Shown piece by piece: positions 14,688 through 21,874 of a DNA stretch of 34,107 nt. The stretch lies in the NCBI GenBank assembly GCA_021200475.1, contig JAJQGP010000087.1, positions 24,713-58,819 on the forward strand, read 5' to 3'. The DNA comes from Lachnospiraceae bacterium. GTDB taxonomy: Bacteria > Bacillota > Clostridia > Lachnospirales > Lachnospiraceae. The notes beneath the pieces were generated by a model. The model was not told the origin of the DNA, ran no database searches, and saw nothing but the letters and a program-made list of their open reading frames with translations. The first letter of the stretch is position 1. Each line of letters begins with the position of its first letter. The position numbers and the translations under genes are program-made.

Positions 14688-14737
14688 ACTCTCGAAATTT
14701 CCCGCCGCAAGCGGCGCAAATTTCTTCGAGTCACATT
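14688..14737. repeat. 35-bp repeat, copy 2, in a full palindrome
   Basis: The copy at 14703-14737 is preceded by TGACTCTCGAAATTT, so the whole 50-base stretch folds as ACTC/GAGT, GAAATTT/AAATTTC and CGCCG/CGGCG stems around a four-base loop. Its edge (ATT at 14735-14737) overlaps the -10 box of the Uma2 promoter, so transcription would begin inside the repeat. Between the copies, GCAGC-ATA-GCTGC forms a further small hairpin. Confidence 0.8.
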
Positions 14738-14763
14738 ATACTACGTTTTGCTTGCAGCAGCAA
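14735..14763 (-). promoter_or_regulatory. Promoter of the Uma2-family gene
   Basis: On the minus strand TTGCTG (14758-14763), 17 bases and a perfect TATAAT (14735-14740). The predicted start near 14728 lies inside repeat copy 2, giving a leader of about 165 bases that contains both repeat copies. Confidence 0.65.
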
Positions 14764-14773
14764 TGTCTGGCAT

Positions 14774-14809
14774 TAAAAAAAGTGCCGCTTCTCTAAAGCG
14801 ACACTTTTT
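14774..14809 (-). terminator. Terminator of rpsB-tsf (looks bidirectional)
   Basis: On the minus strand AAAAAGTGTCGCTT pairs with AAGCGGCACTTTTT across a five-base loop, and more T follow. Flanking A and T runs make it functional in both directions in principle. It lies about 65 bases past the tsf stop. Confidence 0.85.
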
Positions 14810-14873
14810 ACAGCAAACACCTGTCCTCAAAAAACAGGCAAAATATTTTCAGACTTTATGTGCCTTTTAGGGC

Positions 14874-15815
14874 TCAATTGCCGCCCATCTGCTTCGCCAC
14901 TTCCGTCGCGAAGTCTTCCTGCTTTTTCTCAATGCCTTCGCCGGTCTCATAGCGAACAAAGCCTTTGATCGTGATCTTCGCACCGTTAGCCTTCGCAACC
15001 TGAGCGACATAATCACCTACGGACTGCTTGCCATCCTCAGCCTTTACATAAACCTGATCAAGCAGGCAGATCTCTTTGAGTTCTTTCTTGATACGACCCT
15101 GGATCATGCCCATGATTACCTTCTCCGGCTTCTGGGATTCCTTCGGATCGTTCTTGATCTGCGCGAGAAGAATCTCTTTCTCATGTGCGATATAATCCTC
15201 GCTGACTTCCTTATCACTGGTGTAGAGCGGCTTCAGTGCTGCCACCTGCATCGCCACGTTCTTTGCCATCTCTTTGACCGCGTCATTGACCACATCGGTC
15301 TCTACGTCTACCAGCACGCCGATCTTTCCGCCCATATGCGTATAAGAAGCTACAAAACCAGCATCTTCCTTTACCTGAGCAAAACGGCGGATATTCATGT
15401 TCTCACCGATCACGGCGATCATGCCGGCCAGCGCCTCGTTTACCGTCTTGGTCGTATCAAACTTCCACGGCTGTGCCAGGAAGCCTTCAATGTCAGACGC
15501 CTCAGTCTCCATCGCCTGCTCCGCTACCTGCGCTACATAATTCTGGAACTTCTCATTCTTCGCTACGAAGTCTGTCTCAGAATTGACCTCTACCGCTACC
15601 GCACTCTTGCCATCCTCAGATACAAGCACCTTCGCAAGTCCTTCCGCCGCGATTCTGCCAGCCTTCTTCTGCGCAGTCGCAAGGCCTTTCTCTCTCAGCC
15701 ACTCAATCGCCTTGTCCATATCTCCTTCCGTCGCTGTCAGAGCCTTCTTGCAGTCCATCATGCCAGCGCCGGTCATCTCTCTTAACTCTTTTACCATTCC
15801 TGCTGTAATAGCCAT
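14874..15815 (-). CDS. tsf: Elongation factor Ts
   Basis: EF-Ts is the guanine-nucleotide exchange factor that regenerates EF-Tu-GTP in the cytoplasm. The 313-residue chain starts MAITAGMVKELREMTGAG; the N-terminal UBA-like domain includes TGAGMMDCKKAL (residues 16-27) and the core includes VNSETDFVAKN, the EF-Tu contact region. It is somewhat longer than the usual 280-300 residues, with the extra length in the C-terminal half. AGGAGG lies ten bases before the ATG at 15815; an ATG-TGA start-stop pair sits between them, probably by chance. It follows rpsB as in most bacteria, separated by 134 bases holding a strong hairpin. Confidence 0.97.
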   Translation of the reverse strand: MAITAGMVKELREMTGAGMMDCKKALTATEGDMDKAIEWLREKGLATAQKKAGRIAAEGLAKVLVSEDGKSAVAVEVNSETDFVAKNEKFQNYVAQVAEQAMETEASDIEGFLAQPWKFDTTKTVNEALAGMIAVIGENMNIRRFAQVKEDAGFVASYTHMGGKIGVLVDVETDVVNDAVKEMAKNVAMQVAALKPLYTSDKEVSEDYIAHEKEILLAQIKNDPKESQKPEKVIMGMIQGRIKKELKEICLLDQVYVKAEDGKQSVGDYVAQVAKANGAKITIKGFVRYETGEGIEKKQEDFATEVAKQMGGN

Positions 15816-15894
15816 CTCACATATTCCTCCTGCCTATCTTCAATCCTGTAACTGTTCCATACACGCACAGCTCCAGAAATTTCTTTTCACGATT

Positions 15895-15927
15895 GCGCCA
15901 GCCTTTCCTGCCGGAAACGGCTGGCGC
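15895..15927 (-). promoter_or_regulatory. Strong intercistronic hairpin between rpsB and tsf
   Basis: GCGCCAGCC (15895-15903) pairs with GGCTGGCGC (15919-15927), and TTTCC/GGAAA extends the stem to 14 bp with a single bulge and a TGCC loop. No U-tract follows on either strand, so a processing or stability element between the two cistrons is more likely than a terminator. Confidence 0.55.
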
Positions 15928-15949
15928 CAGAAATCAACGGTCTGTTTTC

Positions 15950-16696
15950 TCAGAATGCCTCTACCGGAGCTTCCTCGTAAGCTTCTTCTGCTGCCTCAGG
16001 AGCAGCTTCCTCAAAGCCCTGTCTGGCCTCGATCACAGCATCTGCCATTTTGGAAACGATCAGCTTCACCGCACGGATCGCGTCGTCGTTGCCTGGGATG
16101 ACATAGTCAAGCTCTTCCGGATCGCAGTTCGTATCACAGATACCGATCAGCGGAATACCAAGTGTATGTGCTTCCTGTACGCAGATGTGCTCTTTCTTCG
16201 GATCCACCACGAAAATCGCATCCGGGAGCTTCTTCATCTCCTTGATACCGCCAAGGTTCTTCTCCAGCTTCTCGATTTTCTTCTTCAGAGCAATGACTTC
16301 CTTCTTCGGAAGGACATCAAAGGTACCATCCTCCTGCTGTCTCTCCAGATCCTTCAGATATTTGATTCTGGCCTGAATGGTCTTGAAGTTTGTCAGCATA
16401 CCGCCGAGCCATCTCTCATTCACGTAGAACATTCCGCATCTTTCCGCCTCGGTCTGTACTGCGTCCTGCGCCTGCTTCTTTGTACCGACGAAAAGAATCG
16501 TGCCGCCGTCCGCCGCGATATCAGCGACCGCCCGGCATGCCTCGTCCACCTTTACCACCGACTTCTGAAGATCGATGATGTAGATGCCGTTGCGCTCTGT
16601 GTAGATGTACTCAGCCATCTTCGGGTTCCATCTTCTGGTCTGATGACCAAAATGAACACCTGCTTCCAGTAACTGTTTCATTGAAATAACGCTCAT
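15950..16696 (-). CDS. rpsB: 30S ribosomal protein S2
   Basis: S2 binds the 30S subunit between head and body and is needed for S1 binding and initiation. The 248-residue chain has the family hallmarks [22 protein letters not shown] at the start (residues 6-27), [26 protein letters not shown] and [26 protein letters not shown] in pieces along the chain, ending in an acidic Ala/Glu tail. The ATG at 16696 follows AAGGAGA at seven bases; the longer frame from 16765 lies in the leader. It heads the rpsB-tsf operon. A leader of about 150 bases could hold autogenous control, as S2 leaders do in other bacteria, but I do not recognise a known motif. Confidence 0.97.
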   Translation of the reverse strand: MSVISMKQLLEAGVHFGHQTRRWNPKMAEYIYTERNGIYIIDLQKSVVKVDEACRAVADIAADGGTILFVGTKKQAQDAVQTEAERCGMFYVNERWLGGMLTNFKTIQARIKYLKDLERQQEDGTFDVLPKKEVIALKKKIEKLEKNLGGIKEMKKLPDAIFVVDPKKEHICVQEAHTLGIPLIGICDTNCDPEELDYVIPGNDDAIRAVKLIVSKMADAVIEARQGFEEAAPEAAEEAYEEAPVEAF

Positions 16697-16849
16697 GTTT
16701 TTTCTCCTTTTGGTTTGATTCTTCCGCATGCATCTTCTTCCAGAGAGACCCGTCCGCCTGTGCATGGAACGCGTTCCTCCGTCTGCTCCCGTACCGCCTC
16801 AGGGCACCGTCCCCGGAATCAACACACGTGTTTGGTTTTCAACTCGACA

Positions 16850-16879
16850 AGTATAACACAGGGACCTGCCATATGGCAA
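16850..16879 (-). promoter_or_regulatory. Promoter of rpsB-tsf
   Basis: On the minus strand TTGCCA (16874-16879), an 18-base spacer and TATACT (16850-16855) each match consensus at 5/6. The -35 box and spacer lie inside a palindrome (GGGAC-CT-GCCATATGGC-AA-GTCCC) that is followed by six T on the opposite strand. The transcript would start near 16843 with a leader of about 150 bases that contains an AACACGTGTGTT near-palindrome. Confidence 0.65.
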
Positions 16880-16890
16880 GTCCCTTTTTT
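16861..16890 (+). terminator. Terminator-like hairpin facing plus strand, overlapping the rpsB promoter
   Basis: GGGAC (16861-16865) and GTCCC pair outside an inner GCCATATGGC palindrome, and six T (16885-16890) follow on the plus strand. No plus-strand gene needs it. It could block antisense transcription, or the hairpin could weaken read-through from the upstream permease gene on the minus strand. Confidence 0.5.
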
Positions 16891-16922
16891 ACGTTTTTAA
16901 CAATTCAGAACAGCAGCATCCA

Positions 16923-18182
16923 TCATTCTCTCCTCAGCGCCTCGATCGGATCCAGGTTTGCCGCCTTCATGGACGGCATCAGACCAAAGATAATACCGAT
17001 CACCATAGAGAACAGCACTGCGATCGCCGAAGCAGGGACACTGATCGCGACAGCCGTCCCGGAAATTTTGTTAATGATATAAGCCATGCCAATACCTGCC
17101 CCCACGCCAAGCAGACCGCCGATGCTGGTCAGCACCACCGCTTCCGTCAGAAACTGTCCGAGAATCGCCCCTTTTCTGGCTCCGATCGCCTTTTTCAGAC
17201 CAATCTCACTGGTACGCTCCGTAACAGATACCATCATGATATTCATAACGCCGATGCCGCCGACCAGCAGGGAAATACTCGCTACCCAGATCATCAGCGT
17301 CTGTGTGGAGCTGGAAAGACTCGCAAGCTCTCTGGCCTGTTCCACCAGATTCTGCGCCACATACTTCACCTCCGTCTGGGAACTGGAAATCAGGGTATTT
17401 AAAAGATCTTCCGCGTCAGAACCCGCTTTTTCCATATCATCGGTGCTTGTCGCTTTCACAATGACATTTTCCGGCTCATCAAAGCTGTAAATAATCGGCC
17501 AGCAGGCACTCGGAATATACAGAGTGCCATAGGAATCCTGCACATAGGTGTAATAATCCGAAATCGTGCTGATCGAGGAACTGGTATCACTGGTATCTGT
17601 GACAACCCCGATGATCGTGAAGGGAACACCGCCTATTTCCAGTGTCTTGCCCACCGGATCTTCGTTCGGAAAGTATTTGTCCGCCAGTGATCCGTCAACG
17701 ATCACCACTGTACGGAAATTCGTATAATCGCTCTCCACAAAGCCGCGCCCAGTCCGTAACGTATAACCAACCGTCTCAAAATAACTGGTATCAATTCCCC
17801 GGATCGTCAGATAATTCATCACCGTATCCTGATAATACACCGTCTCGTAAAGATAGGTTCGCTCTGTATAGCAGGTCATATTTTCCACTGTATCCAGTGC
17901 CAGAATCTCCTCCCGGATCTCGTCCGTCACCTGAGGTACCCCGTAAGGAATTTCAGAGGAGGAATAAATGCTGAGCTGCTGACCATTCTGTATCAGGTAA
18001 ATATCAACCGTATTGGTACCCGCACCAATCAGCTGATTTTTGATTTCTTCATTTGTCCCCTGAATCGTGGACACAATCGCAATGATCGACGCAATGCCAA
18101 TAATGATGCCGAGCATCGTGAGGAATGACCGCATTTTATGTGCCCAGATACTCTGAAAGGAGAGCCGCAAATTTTCTAACAA
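16923..18182 (-). CDS. MacB/FtsX-type ABC transporter permease
   Basis: A 419-residue inner-membrane permease of the MacB/FtsX type, with one N-terminal helix (AHKMRSFLTMLGIIIGIASI, from about residue 14), a large extracellular MacB_PCD domain (~45-275), and three C-terminal helices. WVASISLLVGGIGVMNIMMV and ERTSEIGLKKAIGARKGAI are hallmark sequences, and the end PIEALRRE is typical. The start is TTG at 18182 with AGGGGGA upstream. It is the last gene of the unit MFP-ATPase-MFP-permease. Such exporters move peptides, antibiotics or lipids outward by mechanotransmission. Substrate is unknown; no two-component system or peptide gene is adjacent. Confidence 0.93.
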   Translation of the reverse strand: MLENLRLSFQSIWAHKMRSFLTMLGIIIGIASIIAIVSTIQGTNEEIKNQLIGAGTNTVDIYLIQNGQQLSIYSSSEIPYGVPQVTDEIREEILALDTVENMTCYTERTYLYETVYYQDTVMNYLTIRGIDTSYFETVGYTLRTGRGFVESDYTNFRTVVIVDGSLADKYFPNEDPVGKTLEIGGVPFTIIGVVTDTSDTSSSISTISDYYTYVQDSYGTLYIPSACWPIIYSFDEPENVIVKATSTDDMEKAGSDAEDLLNTLISSSQTEVKYVAQNLVEQARELASLSSSTQTLMIWVASISLLVGGIGVMNIMMVSVTERTSEIGLKKAIGARKGAILGQFLTEAVVLTSIGGLLGVGAGIGMAYIINKISGTAVAISVPASAIAVLFSMVIGIIFGLMPSMKAANLDPIEALRRE

Positions 18183-18198
18183 AATCTATTCCCCCTTT

Positions 18199-21048
18199 TT
18201 ATCCCCAGGCCGCGTCCAGCGCGTCAACCTCTTCCGTCTTTGCCCCCTCATAGACGTTGTCTCCATACGGAAACGCAATCTTGTCAGAAAGACTCAGTCC
18301 TCCGATTATTTTCACAATATACCCTTCATCCGGCGAAGTCCCCAGCGTAACATATCTCTGTTCAAGCGTCCCATCCGAGCCCTGTACATAAACATAATTA
18401 TTTCCGGCCGCATCTGTACGGACAAAATACGGCTCCAGATAAATCGCGTCACTTCCTTCTGCATACGCCATGGAAAGGGTCAGATCCGCATAGCCTTCCT
18501 CCAGATCCCCGGTGTCGTCAATCTGCGCATAAAACAGATAGTAAGAAGTATTCTCCGGATAAGAGTAAATGTCATAGTTGTACAGCTCCGAAGAGGAGAT
18601 CGGGTATTCGGAAATCTCTGTGATCACCGCGGTAAAGGAATTACCGGAATAATCTACTCCGGAAATGGAATCTCCTACATTTACCGTGTCCAGCGCGCGC
18701 TCACTGATGGCGCTTTTCACATACAGCCCTTCACTGCTTGTGATTTTCACAAAATAGTCGTTATCATCATCCGTATTGCCGTCCTCATCCCCGATCGTGA
18801 CGACAGTGCCATTGACTGTACTGGTAACAACCTTTTTGTCCACAACTCTCTGCTGCTTTTCCAGTTCAAGGGAAGATTCCCGAATATTCAGCTCCATTTC
18901 CTGGATATCCGTCTCCAGATCCTCAATGATCTCTTTGAGTTCCTCTGCTGTATAGCCGGAATCATAATCCGAATAATAATCATCACCCCAGCTGTCATAA
19001 TCATCCGTCTCGGACTCCGATTCTTCCTCCAGAAGTCCGTACAGACTCAGCAATTCAAACAACGTGTCCGCGTTCCAGACGAGAGCCAGCTGTGTATCCG
19101 TCAAAGACAGATAATCCCAATACAGATCCGCCAGCAGTTCCAGATAATCACTCGTCTCTGTCTCCTCCTCTGAATCAGCCTCTGCTTCGCTTTCGGACTC
19201 CTCCCCGGCATTTTTCCACTGCTCTTCTTCGGACAGGGCGTCCAGTTCCCCGATCCGCAGGACAATATCATACGCAGTCAGATAATCCGAAATACAGGGG
19301 AACCCATCCTCTGCGGAGGCATCCAGGGCAATCGCCCAGGCCGTCCCCAGGAGATCATAGGCTTCCTGCGCTGCATTCAGTTCTTCCCGCGTCATTGTCT
19401 GCGCATCCAGAGACAAAACCAGGTACTCCACGTAATCCAGGCAGAGCTCCTGATAAGTGTCTGTCAGCGTGATCTGCGCTGCAGCGCCCTCGCTTCCAAG
19501 CGCCGAAAAATACGCCAGCGCCTCTTCGCTCAGGGTATACGCTTCCATCTGTGCTCCGGTATCCTCATCCACAATATCCGCGGGAGGCACTGCAAGGTAC
19601 ATCTGATAAAACGCAATTGCGTTCTGATAGTCAATTGCCTCCGGAGACGCCGTCTCTGAGAGCACGGCATCCGCCATCATAAGGAAACTGCTGATCCGTT
19701 CCTCTATGCCAACCTCGTCGGAAGCGTATTCGCTCTCTTTCTCTGATTCTGATTCGACTGTGGAGGAACTCCCCGTCCCAGTCTCACTCTCATTCTCATG
19801 CGCTGCATCTGATTCCGATTCGGTCTCACTTTCCGTCACGTTCATCGTTCCGGCTTCCGTACTGCTTTCTGTCTCGTTCTGCCCGCTTCCGTCCGGTTCC
19901 ATACCGGATTCTCCCTCTGTCGCCCCGCTTTCCGTTTCCGAATCGTCTTCTGTCAGATCCGTCTCCGTCCCGGTTTCGGTCTGCTCCCAGGCGGCAAGCT
20001 TTGCTTCCAGCTCCTCCAGCTCTTCCAGCAGCGTCACGTCTTCCCGGGCGTCAGCGCTCAGATTTTCATATTCCTCCCGCGCTGTTTCCACCGCCTCTCT
20101 CAGGCTGTCTCCCTCCTCACCCATGGCCGCTTCGATCAGCATATCCACATAAGCCGCATGATAGCGCTCCATCAGAGCCACGCAGGCCTCCAAAGTCTTA
20201 ATCTCCTCCGAGGAGAGAAGCCCCTTCACAGAATCCTTCAGAGAATAGGATTTCACTATCAACGGCTCACCGTCGTTTCCTGTCGTTTCCTCTTCTTCCT
20301 CATCCGCCAGATATTCCCGGTAAAATTCGATTGCTTTTGTCAGCGACTCGCCGATCATTTCGACATCCTCAGAGGTAAGCTCTTCGTCAAACTCCTCCAT
20401 CAGATCCCGAAGCGCACTCATCAGCAGCTCAAAATTCGTCACAGAGGTCAGCAGCACGGTATCCTCGTTCTCATTCGGTTCCACCGTCTCAATCCCCTCA
20501 ATTTCAAGGCCGGAGCCATCTGCTCCGTCCGAATCATCCTCCGCGGAACCCTGCTCTGCCGTGCTGTTCTCCGTCGATTCAGCAAGGATCGCGTCGCTAG
20601 AAGAAGAAGTCAGCGTGGTCGCAGTCGTCTCCAGGGAAGCCGTTGCGGTCATATTCTGATAATTTTCCAGTTCTTTTTGCAAACGCCGAAGCCGGAGCTC
20701 ATAGGTCTGAACCTCGATATCCTTAGACTCCAGATCAATCTCTTCTTTCGTCATGTCATACGAAAAAAGCGGTGTGCCCACCGTCACCTCATCGCCCTCT
20801 GACACATAAATCTCCTCAATGTCATAGTCCTCCAGAACCACCGTCTGAGAGACCTGCGAGGTCACAGTACCAGTAACCGTATCAGAGGAATAATAGTATT
20901 CTCCATACCAGGATTCATTTACATTTTTCACCGGGACGACCTCCACCGGAGATACCTGCCCCTGCATGGTATAATAAGCCGCGTACGCGACACCAGCGAC
21001 CAGTGTGCCCGATACGGTAATACTGATCAAAGCTGTCCTGATTTTCAA
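18199..21048 (-). CDS. Giant membrane-fusion (HlyD/MacA-like) adaptor with long acidic insert
   Basis: A 949-residue efflux adaptor; ordinary members are 350-500 residues. Residues 1-30 are a signal anchor. A split biotinyl-lipoyl domain follows (YVSEGDEVTVGTPLFSYD about 80-98, then TSTVNGTVVTIGD near 740), with coiled-coil flanks at ~100-132 and ~696-735 and beta-barrel/membrane-proximal domains to the end. Between the coils lies an insert of about 565 residues: alpha-helical segments, one FIVAR-like (AREEYENLSADAREDV), joined by linkers rich in Glu, Ser and Thr. The start is TTG (21046-21048), overlapping the ATPase stop as TTGA, with AGGAGGT upstream. It adjoins the permease by 16 bases. 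The insert lies where the adaptor hairpin would extend outward, so it could contact the peptidoglycan or an extracellular partner; that is inference. Confidence 0.88.
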   Translation of the reverse strand: MKIRTALISITVSGTLVAGVAYAAYYTMQGQVSPVEVVPVKNVNESWYGEYYYSSDTVTGTVTSQVSQTVVLEDYDIEEIYVSEGDEVTVGTPLFSYDMTKEEIDLESKDIEVQTYELRLRRLQKELENYQNMTATASLETTATTLTSSSSDAILAESTENSTAEQGSAEDDSDGADGSGLEIEGIETVEPNENEDTVLLTSVTNFELLMSALRDLMEEFDEELTSEDVEMIGESLTKAIEFYREYLADEEEEETTGNDGEPLIVKSYSLKDSVKGLLSSEEIKTLEACVALMERYHAAYVDMLIEAAMGEEGDSLREAVETAREEYENLSADAREDVTLLEELEELEAKLAAWEQTETGTETDLTEDDSETESGATEGESGMEPDGSGQNETESSTEAGTMNVTESETESESDAAHENESETGTGSSSTVESESEKESEYASDEVGIEERISSFLMMADAVLSETASPEAIDYQNAIAFYQMYLAVPPADIVDEDTGAQMEAYTLSEEALAYFSALGSEGAAAQITLTDTYQELCLDYVEYLVLSLDAQTMTREELNAAQEAYDLLGTAWAIALDASAEDGFPCISDYLTAYDIVLRIGELDALSEEEQWKNAGEESESEAEADSEEETETSDYLELLADLYWDYLSLTDTQLALVWNADTLFELLSLYGLLEEESESETDDYDSWGDDYYSDYDSGYTAEELKEIIEDLETDIQEMELNIRESSLELEKQQRVVDKKVVTSTVNGTVVTIGDEDGNTDDDNDYFVKITSSEGLYVKSAISERALDTVNVGDSISGVDYSGNSFTAVITEISEYPISSSELYNYDIYSYPENTSYYLFYAQIDDTGDLEEGYADLTLSMAYAEGSDAIYLEPYFVRTDAAGNNYVYVQGSDGTLEQRYVTLGTSPDEGYIVKIIGGLSLSDKIAFPYGDNVYEGAKTEEVDALDAAWG

Positions 21049-21743
21049 AAAACTGCCACCTCCTGTGCCGGGATCTCGTGCGCTCTCAGTTCCCCGTCAA
21101 AAATATCCACAATCCGCTTCGCATGCCCCGCGATCTTACTGTCATGCGTAATCATAATGACCGTCACGCCCTCCTGGTTCAGCTGCGCAAACAGGTCCAT
21201 GATCTGCAGCCCGGATTTGGAATCCAGCGCTCCGGTCGGCTCATCCGCCAGCAAAATTGTCGGCTGGTTCACCATGGCCCGCGCAATCGCTACCCTCTGC
21301 TTCTGGCCGCCCGAGAGCTGCGTCGGCTTAAAACTGATTCGCTCTTCCAGCCCTACCCGTACCAGAGCTTCTTTCGCCCTCTGTTTGCGGACTTTCTTGC
21401 GCACGCCCGCATACACCAGTGGCAGCGCTACATTATCCAGCGCCGTCATACGGGGAAGCAGCTGAAAATTCTGAAATACAAACCCAAGCTCCTTCAGACG
21501 CAGATCCGCCAGCTGCGAATCATTCAGTCCCATGACATTCTGGCCTGCCAGCTCATAGCTGCCGGAGGTTGGCCGGTCCAGGCAGCCTATGATATTCATC
21601 AGTGTGGATTTCCCGGAGCCGGACGGCCCCATAACCGCTAGGTATTCCCCCTCCTCCACTTCCAGGCTGACATCCTTCAGAGCGGGAACCTTCATTTTTC
21701 CGAGAATATAATCTTTATAAATATGTTCCAGTCTCAGTATCAT
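21045..21743 (-). CDS. MacB/LolD-type ABC transporter ATP-binding protein
   Basis: The 232-residue ATPase drives the permease encoded downstream. Walker A GPSGSGKST, Q-loop FVFQNFQLLP, signature LSGGQKQRVAIARA, Walker B ILLADEPTGALD and the H-loop MITHD are all intact. The MacB/LolD group is indicated by the LDRPTSGSYELAGQNV region and TGALDSKSG. The ATG at 21743 gives the family start MILRLEHIYKDY; the longer frame to 21821 would run into the palindromic repeat. AAGGA lies 12 bases upstream, a long spacing. The stop overlaps the TTG start of the giant adaptor by four bases. Confidence 0.95.
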   Translation of the reverse strand: MILRLEHIYKDYILGKMKVPALKDVSLEVEEGEYLAVMGPSGSGKSTLMNIIGCLDRPTSGSYELAGQNVMGLNDSQLADLRLKELGFVFQNFQLLPRMTALDNVALPLVYAGVRKKVRKQRAKEALVRVGLEERISFKPTQLSGGQKQRVAIARAMVNQPTILLADEPTGALDSKSGLQIMDLFAQLNQEGVTVIMITHDSKIAGHAKRIVDIFDGELRAHEIPAQEVAVF

Positions 21744-21809
21744 AACAGAAGAATATCCTTTCCTACAAATGGGTTTCCCCCGTAGCTGCGAATGCACGGA
21801 ACCGTTCCC

Positions 21810-21865
21810 GTTACAGGTCACACCCTGACCAGATTTACCTTAACCACTACAGGTGTGACCAGTAA
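21810..21865. repeat. Palindromic intergenic repeat, copy B
   Basis: GTTACAGGTCACACC (21810-21824) pairs with GGTGTGACCAGTAA (21852-21865) with one mismatch. The inner ATTTACCTTA and ACCACTACAGG are shared with copy A at 5269-5330. It lies between the first adaptor gene and the ATPase gene of the export operon, so in both good copies the element is inside an operon. No U-tract follows. Confidence 0.8.
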
Positions 21866-21874
21866 ACCACACCC

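Noticed and set aside
14561-14734. N-terminal extension of the Uma2 protein
   Set aside because: The codons translate the palindromic repeats; the ATG at 14560 has a perfect ribosome site and gives the family length.
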